A stretch of 6,989 bases of DNA from Acidobacteriaceae bacterium. GTDB taxonomy: Bacteria; Acidobacteriota; Terriglobia; Terriglobales; Acidobacteriaceae. The stretch's first letter is position 1. Each line of letters starts with the position of its first letter. The stretch is from positions 1,194-8,182 of the forward strand of contig PMGP01000435.1 in assembly GCA_003156235.1 (NCBI GenBank), given 5' to 3'. This document shows, in pieces, positions 1-5,890 of this stretch. Below the pieces are notes generated by a model. It had not been told where the DNA came from, searched no databases, and saw nothing but the letters and a program-made list of their open reading frames with translations. A program made the position numbers and the translations under genes.

Positions 1-111
1 CCCATCATGCGCCACATGATGAACCTGGAGTCGGTCATCACCTACGAAGGCACCCACGACATTCACACCCTCATCATCGGCCAGCACCTCACCGGCATTC
101 CCGCCTACTGA
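1..111 (+). CDS. Glutaryl-CoA dehydrogenase, C-terminal fragment (acyl-CoA dehydrogenase family)
   Basis: Only the last 36 codons are in the window; the gene enters from the left in frame 1 and ends at TGA 109-111. The visible peptide contains RHMMNLESV, then TYEGTHDIHTLIIG, then LTGIPAY at the end. This closely follows the C-terminus of glutaryl-CoA dehydrogenases (xNTYEGTHDIHALILGRAxTGIQAF). In that family the Glu of YEGTHD (visible residue 16) is the catalytic base that takes the alpha proton of the acyl-CoA. The enzyme is an FAD flavoprotein that oxidises and decarboxylates glutaryl-CoA to crotonyl-CoA in lysine, tryptophan and aromatic breakdown. Another acyl-CoA dehydrogenase subfamily is possible, because the glutaryl-specific Arg and the FAD-binding regions lie outside the window. 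Family certain, substrate likely. Confidence 0.85.
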   Translation, partial: PIMRHMMNLESVITYEGTHDIHTLIIGQHLTGIPAY

Positions 112-160
112 GAATCTCGCCGCATTCATTGAGGACTACGTAAGTAATGCCTGAACAAAC

Positions 161-246
161 GCGCCGTAGGCGCAGAGTTGATTAGCCCCGCGCTTCAGCG
201 TGGGGAAAGCGGATTCCACAGATTCATTCCGGAGTCCTGTAGGGAC
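161..246. repeat. REP-like cluster of three small hairpins
   Basis: The 212-bp gap between the dehydrogenase stop and the amidohydrolase start contains three compact hairpins. GCGCC-GTA-GGCGC lies at 161-173. An 8-bp stem with one G-T pair and a TTCA loop lies at 186-205 (CCCCGCGC / GCGTGGGG). GTCCT-GTA-GGGAC lies at 234-246. The first and third have different arms but the same GTA loop, which marks them as variants of one structural family rather than chance palindromes. None is followed by a T-run, so they are not standard terminators. I see no gene in this gap and no convincing promoter. Confidence 0.6.
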
Positions 247-323
247 GGCGCATTCTGATCCAATTCGTTGTCCCGCAAATCTCCTAATGGACAACCCCAT
301 TCGGATGCGGCATAGTCGTATCC

Positions 324-1613
324 ATGCTATATTTTCGATTGCGTAACTTCGCTTTGCCCGCCTGCGCCGTGGCCCTGTCTCTTGCCGCCCACGCCCAGCA
401 GCCACCCGCCGCGCCCATCGTGCTCCACGCCGCCCGCCTTCTGCAAATCGACACCGGAACCCTGCTCCAGCCCGGCGAGATCCTCGTCGAGGGCGAGCGC
501 ATCCGTGCTGTCGGCTCTTCGGTCGAGCATCCGCAGGGAGTCCGCCTCATCGACCTCGGCGACGCCACGCTGCTCCCCGGCCTCATCGACTCTCATGTCC
601 ATCTCTTTCTGCATCCCGGCGCTGAAGACCTGCAAACCGTCGAGGAGTCGGTCCCCTCGCGCACCCTACTCGCCGCCCAGGCCGCCAAGGCCGACCTCAT
701 GGCCGGTTTCACCGCCGAGCGCGACATGGGCACCGAAGGCGCCGGCTCGGCCGACACCGCCATCCGCGACGCCATCAACGCGGGCATCATTCCCGGTCCC
801 CGCCTGCGCATCAGCGGCAACGCCATCAGCATCCTCGGCGGCCACGAGGATGCCATCCACTACAACCCCGCCCTGCACGTGCTCTCCAACGCCGACTACG
901 CCAACTCCAGCGACCAGTTAATCGAGGTCATCCGCCGGCAGCACAAAGAAGGCTCGGACTTTGTAAAAATTTATGAGACGGGGCACGACACGGTTGTGGA
1001 CGGCAATCTGCGCTCGCCCTATCAGTACACCGAGGCGCAACTGGCTGCCGCTGTTGAAGAGGCGCGCCGTCTAGGCACGACGGTCGGCGTCCACGCACAA
1101 GGCGAGCCGGGAACGCTCTACGCAGCCCAGGCCGGCGTCGCCTCCATCGACCACGCCACACAGCTCAGCGAAGAAACCATGCGCCTCATGCGCGAAAAAC
1201 ACATCCCCGCCGTCCCCACCTTCGCCATCTTCGACTACTTCGCGCAGCACGCTGAATCGCCCGCCCAAGCCGCACGCGAAAAGGCCTTGCTCGATTACAA
1301 GATCAGGGAATTCAAGAAGCAAATCGCCGCCGGAATCCCCTTCGCCGTCGGCTCCGACGTGGGTCCCTTCCCCCACGGCACACAAGCGCGCGAACTGGAG
1401 TTGATGGTCCAATTCGGCATGAAGCCTTTGGCCGTTCTGCAAGCCGACATGATCAACGGCGCGAAGCTCCTCGGCTGGGAGCGCCAGATCGGCCAGCTCA
1501 AGCCTGGCTACTTCGCCGACATCGTCGCCGTCCCCGGCAATCCGCTCGAGGACATCACCGCTGTCGAGCGCGTTAGTTTTGTAATGAAAAACGGCGTGGT
1601 GGTGCGGCCGTAA
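324..1613 (+). CDS. Exported metal-dependent amidohydrolase (imidazolonepropionase / Xaa-Pro dipeptidase-like)
   Basis: A 429-aa amidohydrolase-superfamily enzyme, normal in length. Residues 1-24 look like a signal peptide ending AHA-QQ, so the enzyme is probably periplasmic or secreted. The superfamily signatures appear in order: LLPGLIDSHVH (H91 and H93, metal ligands), GFTAERDMG (about 128-136), DFVKIYETG (K215, the usual carboxylated bridging lysine), VGVHAQG (H257), ASIDHAT (H277) and AVGSDVG (D345, the catalytic Asp). The closing PGYFADIVAVPGNPL is the typical return to the small beta-sandwich domain. All metal ligands are present, so a two-metal hydrolase is expected. Relatives in this branch cleave dipeptides such as Xaa-Lys/Arg or Xaa-Pro, or hydrolyse ring amides; the substrate cannot be read from sequence. 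No Shine-Dalgarno stands before ATG 324. A TATATT lies just inside the gene at 328-333, so a start at TTG 339 cannot be ruled out. It converges on the nfeD gene. Confidence 0.9.
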   Translation: MLYFRLRNFALPACAVALSLAAHAQQPPAAPIVLHAARLLQIDTGTLLQPGEILVEGERIRAVGSSVEHPQGVRLIDLGDATLLPGLIDSHVHLFLHPGAEDLQTVEESVPSRTLLAAQAAKADLMAGFTAERDMGTEGAGSADTAIRDAINAGIIPGPRLRISGNAISILGGHEDAIHYNPALHVLSNADYANSSDQLIEVIRRQHKEGSDFVKIYETGHDTVVDGNLRSPYQYTEAQLAAAVEEARRLGTTVGVHAQGEPGTLYAAQAGVASIDHATQLSEETMRLMREKHIPAVPTFAIFDYFAQHAESPAQAAREKALLDYKIREFKKQIAAGIPFAVGSDVGPFPHGTQARELELMVQFGMKPLAVLQADMINGAKLLGWERQIGQLKPGYFADIVAVPGNPLEDITAVERVSFVMKNGVVVRP

Positions 1614-1622
1614 GGCGGCATC

Positions 1623-1639
1623 ACGCTTCAAGGCGTTTT
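1623..1639 (+). terminator. Possible weak terminator after the amidohydrolase
   Basis: Ten bases after the stop codon, ACGC (1623-1626) can pair with GCGT (1633-1636) across a TTCAAG loop, and the 3' arm merges into TTTT (1636-1639). The stem is only 4-5 bp. A longer imperfect stem, 1594-1600 with 1620-1626, overlaps the stop codon and competes with it. Weak evidence. Confidence 0.3.
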
Positions 1640-1699
1640 GTATCAGTCGTCCACCGGCTCTGCTGATCCGCGGGAGGATGAAACTAGTAGCTGCAATCT

Positions 1700-1745
1700 G
1701 CTAACTTGCCAACTCGCTAACTCCGCGTAGCGGAGGCTAACTTGC
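1700..1745. repeat. GCTAACT heptamer repeats around a GTA-loop hairpin
   Basis: The heptamer GCTAACT occurs at 1700-1706, 1716-1722 and 1736-1742, with a degenerate CCAACTC at 1709-1715. Between the second and third copies sits CTCCGC-GTA-GCGGAG (1721-1735), a perfect 6-bp stem with a GTA loop, the same loop as two hairpins near position 200. This is non-coding and of unknown function. The rest of 1640-1823 shows no gene; it is AT-rich around 1750-1760. Confidence 0.55.
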
Positions 1746-1823
1746 TGCACTTTTAAAAAAACGCTTCATTGACTTGTGGCTTAAATCGTTATTCTTGCGA
1801 AGCAGCCAATCTCCTGTTTCTTT

Positions 1824-1972
1824 TTTAAGGCACGACTTTACAGATTGCGGAAAAACTCATTCGTCGTCGCAAAAAGCGTCAGGGCACGACTTCAGTCGTG
1901 CCGTAAACGCAATCAAATCAATGCGGGCTTTAGCCCCTGAGGGAATGTTGAAAGGCAACAAGGTCCCTTAAA
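1824..1972. repeat. REP/BIME-like repeat unit, copy A
   Basis: A 149-bp unit with short terminal inverted repeats, TTTAAGGCAC (1824-1833) against TTTAAGGGAC read from 1972 back to 1963 (9 of 10 match). Inside are GGCACGAC-TTCA-GTCGTGCC (1883-1902) and GGGC-TTTA-GCCC (1925-1936). A GTTG/CAAC stem near the right end lies within a GGGA/TCCC pair. The block 1855-1890 matches 5716-5751 at 32 of 36 bases, and 1900-1939 matches 5779-5819 with few changes, so this is a true dispersed repeat with a second copy in the window. A 65-codon open frame across it (1774-1971) is the repeat read as protein and is not annotated. The hairpins may slow transcription from both convergent genes. Confidence 0.75.
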
Positions 1973-3299
1973 TGGGGGGGCTATTTGTCCGCTGCGGCGA
2001 AGCCGGCTCCACGCGCAGCAGGTACTTGTCCAGGCCAATCACGCGCAACGACGCGCCAGCCGGAACGGGTTCGCTGGAAACAGCGCGCCAGATTTCACCC
2101 TCCACCAGCACGTGTCCCTCTGGATTCAGCGCCTCCATGGCTCGCGCATGTCTGCCCACCAAAGCCGATGGCCCAAGCTTGGATTTCAGTCGTCGCGCGC
2201 GCACCGCCAGGCGAACCAGAAAAACGGTGATGCTCCCAAAGGCGGCGCTGACCGCCAGGGCAACCCAGGGGCTGATGGCCATCTCCTGCACCGGCGCGGC
2301 AATCAGCGTCAGCGTTCCGAAGGTCAGGCAGATAATCCCCGCGATAGCCAGTACTCCATGGCCGCCAAACTTGGCCTCCAATAGCAGCAAGACCAGCGCC
2401 GCCACCAGCAACAGAACCGAAGTAAATCGAATCGGCAGCAAGCCCAGCGCAAAAATAGCCAGCAGCACCATCAGCGTGCCCAGCGCGCCGGGAACAATGG
2501 TGCCGGGGACGTTGAACTCGAGATAAATCAGCAGCGCCCCGCCCACCAGAAACAGCAGAGCGATGTTGGGGTTAACCAGCCAGCCAAGCAGGTCCTCGCG
2601 CAGCGTGGACCGCAGGGGTTCGATCCGCGCTCCGGCCAGATGTAGCGTGAGCTTGGTCCCGTCCATGCGGGTAATCTCGCGCCCATCAAGAGCCCGGAGC
2701 AACTCCCAGTCGTTCGATGCAATCAAGTCAATCAGGTGCTGGTCCAGCGCCTCTTGGGCAGTGTAAGAGTGCGAAGATGCTGCGGCAGCTTCCGCAGCAT
2801 CTGCGTTGCGATTGCGTTTGGATACATACGAACGCAGAAGAGCCTCTGCGTCATTCTCAACCTTCTGCATCATGGTGTCGTCAGGCTTGCCGAAGAGTGC
2901 GAGTTCGGAGACCACGTGGGCCGCTCCGGCGTTGGTGCCGGGCGCCATGGCGGCCACGTCCGCCGACTCCAGCAGATAGAAACCGGCCGATCCCGCCCGC
3001 GCGCCCGCCGGAGCCACATACACGATCACCGGAACCTTTGATGCGAGGATCGCGCCAATCATGCTTCGCATCGAATCGAGCAGACCGCCGGGCGTGTCCA
3101 GCTCGATTATCAAAGCACTGGCGCCGTCCGAGTTGGCGCGCGCAATGGCCCGCTCCAGCTCACCCTGCGTTACCGGCTGGATGGTGTCAGCCAGAACAAA
3201 TTTGTCGACAAACGGTTGCTGGCCAATGGCTGGCGCACTCAGCCCTATGGCCGCTATCAAACCAATCATTGCCGCAAATCCGCGCACGCGCTGCATCAT
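1968..3299 (-). CDS. nfeD: NfeD-family membrane-bound serine protease (ClpP-class)
   Basis: 443 aa from ATG 3299. This start has a clear ribosome site AGAGGAG at 3306-3312, 6 nt upstream. The in-frame TTG at 3341 has no such site and lies inside a terminator hairpin. Residues 1-27 form a signal peptide (to IGQQ). The ClpP-like domain follows: ALIIELDTPGGLLDSMR (about 62-78) is the oxyanion/substrate strand, GARAGSAGFYLL carries the predicted nucleophile Ser104, and MQKVENDA carries the likely general base Lys146, matching the Ser-Lys dyad of this family. TAQEALDQHLIDLIA ends the domain. Four or five membrane segments span about 242-364. A soluble OB-fold NfeD domain closes the protein (about 380-433, LVGRHARAMEALNPEGHVLVEG). 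Long-form NfeD proteases usually pair with a stomatin/SPFH protein and are linked to membrane quality control; none is beside it here. The last codon and the stop lie in repeat copy A. Confidence 0.9.
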   Translation of the reverse strand: MMQRVRGFAAMIGLIAAIGLSAPAIGQQPFVDKFVLADTIQPVTQGELERAIARANSDGASALIIELDTPGGLLDSMRSMIGAILASKVPVIVYVAPAGARAGSAGFYLLESADVAAMAPGTNAGAAHVVSELALFGKPDDTMMQKVENDAEALLRSYVSKRNRNADAAEAAAASSHSYTAQEALDQHLIDLIASNDWELLRALDGREITRMDGTKLTLHLAGARIEPLRSTLREDLLGWLVNPNIALLFLVGGALLIYLEFNVPGTIVPGALGTLMVLLAIFALGLLPIRFTSVLLLVAALVLLLLEAKFGGHGVLAIAGIICLTFGTLTLIAAPVQEMAISPWVALAVSAAFGSITVFLVRLAVRARRLKSKLGPSALVGRHARAMEALNPEGHVLVEGEIWRAVSSEPVPAGASLRVIGLDKYLLRVEPASPQRTNSPPI

Positions 3300-3305
3300 G
3301 GCTTG

Positions 3306-3312
3306 CTCCTCT
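3306..3312 (-). promoter_or_regulatory. Ribosome binding site deciding the nfeD start
   Basis: Read on the minus strand the site is AGAGGAG, followed by 6 nt and ATG at 3299, with a second ATG directly after it at 3296. It supports a start 42 bp inside the longest open frame, which would otherwise begin at a TTG (3341) with no ribosome site. Confidence 0.7.
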
Positions 3313-3325
3313 ACCGGCCTGCCTG

Positions 3326-3363
3326 AAAAAACTACTTCCAAACTGATTCAAAAATCGGAAGTA
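3326..3363 (-). terminator. Intrinsic terminator/attenuator between the small secreted protein gene and nfeD
   Basis: On the minus strand TACTTCC (3363-3357) pairs perfectly with GGAAGTA (3339-3333), enclosing an inner GATT/AATC stem (3356-3353 with 3348-3345). One base later comes a run of six T (3331-3326). It begins 7 bp after the stop codon of the 125-aa gene and ends 13 bp before the nfeD ribosome site. No convincing separate nfeD promoter fits in the remaining space, so it more likely attenuates read-through than fully separates the genes. Confidence 0.6.
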
Positions 3364-3369
3364 ATCTTC

Positions 3370-3747
3370 TTATTGCTTCACTTCCATGGCGGCTTTCAGT
3401 TGCTCTGCAAACGCCCCAGCCGTAGCCGCGTCTTTGCCCTTGCCTGCCGTGTATGCAAAAACGATCTCGGAAGATTTCGTATCTATCACGGCAAGATTGG
3501 TGGTGGTGTGGGAGATATGAATAAGGTTATGGGTCGTTCTTGGAGTGTCCTTGATAACATATTTTGCTTTGTTCCTGTCGGTCACCACGATCAGGGGCAC
3601 TTGCTTTTCCGTCATGGCGGTGGTCAAAGCCGTCTCATACCCATCCATCGGCTCAATGAACACAGTGGCCTCGCGGATGATTTGTTGAGCATGGGCGAAA
3701 ACAACGGCGGAAAACATCAGTACTGCCAAGGCAAAGATGCGTTTCAT
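3370..3747 (-). CDS. Small secreted protein of unknown function
   Basis: 125 aa starting at ATG 3747, preceded on the minus strand by AAGGAGAGG about 8-11 nt upstream, a good ribosome site. Residues 1-20 form a signal peptide (MKRIFALAVLMFSAVVFAHA, cleavage before QQ), so the mature part of about 105 aa is periplasmic or secreted. The mature sequence has no cysteine and no membrane segment. It reads like a small alternating alpha/beta domain: ATVFIEPMDGYETAL, QVPLIVVTDRNKAKYVI, NLAVIDTKSSEIVFAYTAG, then a C-terminal helix AGAFAEQLKAAME. The pattern (short strand, helix, VPLIVVTDR strand, then strands ending in a helix) recalls CsgG/FlgO/TolB-N-like periplasmic modules, as in the gene upstream, but I do not recognise a named family. 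It lies 38 bp after the TPR gene, almost surely in the same transcript, and is followed by a terminator-like hairpin. Confidence 0.8.
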   Translation of the reverse strand: MKRIFALAVLMFSAVVFAHAQQIIREATVFIEPMDGYETALTTAMTEKQVPLIVVTDRNKAKYVIKDTPRTTHNLIHISHTTTNLAVIDTKSSEIVFAYTAGKGKDAATAGAFAEQLKAAMEVKQ

Positions 3748-3785
3748 GTGAATTTCCTCTCCTTTTTCAAGATGGTGATTCTGAC

Positions 3786-5480
3786 CTACTTCTTCAATCC
3801 CCCCTTGACCCCAATCTGCCGCTGAAGTTCCAGCGCCGGCTTGCTGTTGGGATCAATCTGGAGGGCCGCGGCTACATTCTGTTTCGCCTCGTCCAAATGG
3901 TTGGCTGCCAGGTCCAGCCGGACCAGCACCAGGTACGCATCCACCGAGGGCAGCAGTTCCAATGATTTTACTGCTTCTTTGCGGGCGGCTTGCGCGTCTC
4001 CGGAGCGCTCGCGAACCTCGGCGAGTCCAGCGTATGCCGCGGCGAGATTGGGATTGGCAGCCACGGCGGCCTGGTAAAGCCGTTCCGCCTCCAGCAGCAA
4101 GCCGTGGTCCAGGTACTCTTTTGCCTGGCTGGAGAGCTCTTGCGCGCGCTCCAGTGGCGGCAGCTCGTTCCGCCGCGCGCTGTGAATCTGATCCAGCATG
4201 AGTGCGGCCTGGCGGAAGGCAACCTCGTCGAAGGTGCGCTGGATGCGCTCCAGCGGATCGGCCTTGGCCTCGGCTTCCTCCTCCGCCTCGCCTGAGCCGG
4301 CAACCGGCTTTGCTACGGGCGTCTTCGCCGGGACGGTCGCGGCAGGCCGAGGACTTGTCCAGGCATTCTCGACCGCCTGCGCCTCGACGTCGTTGGGATG
4401 CAACCGCAGACACTGGGCCAGCTCGGTCAAGGCTTCGGCGTTGTCGCCGTGGCGCTTCAGGCTGACGGCCAGGTTGAAGTGGTAGTCGGCCGCGTTGGGG
4501 TCGGCGGCCACAGCCTGGCGAAAAAGCGGGATGCCGTCCTTACCGCCGCGGGCCAGCGCAACTCCCTGGTTGTTCAGAACCTCGGCCAGCGGCAGAATGC
4601 GTGCCACGCCGGCAAAAGCCTCCTCGGCACGGGCGTAGTTGCCGGAGAACAGCAGCGAGAGGCCGCGATAGAAACCGGCCTTGAGGGCTTCGTCCGTGCC
4701 GGCGTCGTTGGCCCCCGCCTTGGCAAATGCCTCCGCCGCCTGCTCGTATTGCTGGCCTGCGTAATCCTCGCGCCCCAGCGCCATCCAGGCAGGCGAGAAC
4801 TTCGGGCTAAGCAGAACAGATTGATTCAAATGGCGCAGTCGCTCTTGCTGATCGGGCTCGGTGATGCCGCGGATGTACTGCTCAAACGCGTCCAGGCGCA
4901 CGCCCGCGCCGGCCGCCACGAACGTATCTTGGGTAACTTTGAAGCCGGGATCGATTTGCCGTGCCAGCTTCCAGGCCAGCGAGTCGAAGACCGCGTTCAT
5001 CTCCCGCATCTCTCCGCGAGCGGTGACCGCCTGGCTCATGCTCAGGTGAGGCACGTCCACCAGTTGCGCCTCCGCCACAATTCCGCTGCCATCGGTCAGG
5101 TAGCTGCCCACAATGATCGAATCGGCGTCCAGCGTCTCGGCCAGCTTGATCGAACTGGCCCGCGACGGGTGAAAGCCCTGTGGCAACCCCAGGTGATCGA
5201 ACGCGTAGATGCGGTCCGCGCGGCTCATGGGGGCGAATCCTGCTGACGCCAGACGGCTGCTCAGTATCTCCGCCGAAGCCTCGCGGATCCAATCCAGGCT
5301 GGGTTGCCCGGTGCGGTTATCAAAGGGCAGCACCAGCAGGATGCGCCCGCCTGAGGCCGGGCCGGCCTGAACATCTGTCTGCCCACCAGCGAAAACCGTC
5401 AAGGAGAGAGCCAGCACAAGGCCCAGCCCCGCTAGCCGCCCAACCCTGCCGGAACGTGATGAAGAAAATGTATGCAACAC
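3786..5480 (-). CDS. Exported TPR protein with N-terminal TolB/FlgO-like domain
   Basis: 564 aa if started at GTG 5480, the start preferred here. It gives a clean signal peptide (basic SSRSGRVGR, hydrophobic LAGLGLVLALSLTVFAG), and a perfect TATAAT lies exactly where it would put the transcript start at that GTG. An in-frame ATG at 5546 adds 22 unremarkable residues and has no ribosome site. Residues about 45-178 resemble the TolB-N/FlgO-like module: ILLVLPFDNRTGQPSLDWI, then a helix ending SRLASAGF, then LAETLDADSIIVGSYL. TPR-like helix pairs follow at about 218-362, clearest at YHFNLAVSLKRHGDNAEA. An A/P/E-rich linker covers about 376-408 and more TPRs fill about 450-546, including AAAYAGLAEVRERSGDAQAA. 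TPRs bind partner proteins, so a periplasmic scaffold role is inferred; no catalytic motif is visible. First gene of the minus-strand cluster. Confidence 0.85.
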   Translation of the reverse strand: MLHTFSSSRSGRVGRLAGLGLVLALSLTVFAGGQTDVQAGPASGGRILLVLPFDNRTGQPSLDWIREASAEILSSRLASAGFAPMSRADRIYAFDHLGLPQGFHPSRASSIKLAETLDADSIIVGSYLTDGSGIVAEAQLVDVPHLSMSQAVTARGEMREMNAVFDSLAWKLARQIDPGFKVTQDTFVAAGAGVRLDAFEQYIRGITEPDQQERLRHLNQSVLLSPKFSPAWMALGREDYAGQQYEQAAEAFAKAGANDAGTDEALKAGFYRGLSLLFSGNYARAEEAFAGVARILPLAEVLNNQGVALARGGKDGIPLFRQAVAADPNAADYHFNLAVSLKRHGDNAEALTELAQCLRLHPNDVEAQAVENAWTSPRPAATVPAKTPVAKPVAGSGEAEEEAEAKADPLERIQRTFDEVAFRQAALMLDQIHSARRNELPPLERAQELSSQAKEYLDHGLLLEAERLYQAAVAANPNLAAAYAGLAEVRERSGDAQAARKEAVKSLELLPSVDAYLVLVRLDLAANHLDEAKQNVAAALQIDPNSKPALELQRQIGVKGGLKK

Positions 5481-5486
5481 ACGCTG

Positions 5487-5515
5487 ATTATAGCGTTGCG
5501 GACCGCCAACGGCAG
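5487..5515 (-). promoter_or_regulatory. Putative promoter of the TPR gene cluster
   Basis: On the minus strand a perfect -10 box TATAAT (5492-5487) is preceded, 17 bp upstream, by a weak -35 candidate CTGCCG (5515-5510, 3 of 6 matches). Placing the last T at -7 puts +1 at 5480, the first base of an in-frame GTG. The -10 match is strong; the -35 match is not. A second -10-like TAAAAT lies at 5555-5550. Confidence 0.5.
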
Positions 5516-5602
5516 GGGATAGGCAGCAGCGGCCCTGGTAATGCATAAAATTTTAGGAAGCTCTGATTATTGATCTGGCCCAGAAGTTTTGAAACGCTGT
5601 GC

Positions 5603-5637
5603 CCCATCCATTCCGCGCTTTTTGCGGAATGGGTGGG
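5603..5637. repeat. Strong 14-bp REP-like hairpin
   Basis: Positions 5603-5616 pair with 5624-5637 over 14 bp with a single T-G wobble; the loop 5617-5623 is GCTTTTT. The arms read CCCATCCATTCCGC and GCGGAATGGGTGGG. No T-run follows on the plus strand and no gene ends nearby in that direction, so it is more likely a dispersed palindromic repeat than a terminator. On the minus strand it stands upstream of the TPR gene. Confidence 0.65.
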
Positions 5638-5680
5638 AGGCAGTGTTGCATTTCTTTGAGACCGGATCAGTATGTCGACG

Positions 5681-5890
5681 TTTTAAAGGGCACGGGCTTT
5701 ATTGCTTGCAGAAATACTCATTCGGAGTCGCAAGAAGTGTCAGGGCACGACTGGTAGGTCAGGGTTTTAACCCTGACTGCCGTAAGCGCAATAAAACAAA
5801 TGTCGGGCTTTAGCCCCTGCGTTCTGCTTTTCATGTGATTAGCATGGTAGCAGGCCTTTTTCCGCAGCCTGTTTAACCCCTGAGGAAATG
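5681..5890. repeat. REP/BIME-like repeat unit, copy B (expanded)
   Basis: Same orientation as copy A. It opens with TTTAAAGGGCAC (5682-5693), keeps the 36-base core (5716-5751, 32 of 36 identical) and the GGGC-TTTA-GCCC hairpin (5805-5816), and ends in the shared CCCCTGAGGrAATGTT (5876-5891). It differs in two places. The stem after GGGCACGAC carries an extra hairpin GTCAGGGTT-TT-AACCCTGAC (5758-5777). An additional 60-odd bp, about 5820-5882, lies between two CCCCTG copies and includes a CAGGC/GCCTG stem. Open frames over it are repeat-derived and not annotated. Confidence 0.7.

Noticed and set aside
382..921. 179-aa Pro/Ser/Thr-rich frame inside the amidohydrolase
   Set aside because: It results from C-rich third positions of the real frame; low complexity, no start signals.
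1700..1745. Possible small CRISPR-like array from the GCTAACT repeats
   Set aside because: Repeats are 7 bp with 9-13 bp spacing and no cas genes, so it is a short repeat cluster and not a CRISPR.
1774..1971. 65-aa open frame ending in an ALAPEG-containing tail
   Set aside because: Most of it is repeat copy A translated. It has no ribosome site, and the same peptide-like text would arise wherever the repeat is inserted.
2717..3346. 209-aa plus-strand frame antisense to nfeD
   Set aside because: Shadow of the conserved NfeD coding sequence; Arg/Pro-rich with no recognisable domain.
4398..5246. 282-aa plus-strand open frame antisense to the TPR gene
   Set aside because: High-GC shadow of a well-supported minus-strand gene; no domain, signal peptide or ribosome site.
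5603..5637. Terminator for a plus-strand gene
   Set aside because: No plus-strand gene ends upstream of it and no T-run follows; it fits a dispersed palindromic repeat better.
5589..5813. 74-aa plus-strand open frame
   Set aside because: It runs through the 14-bp hairpin and repeat copy B; a coding role is implausible.
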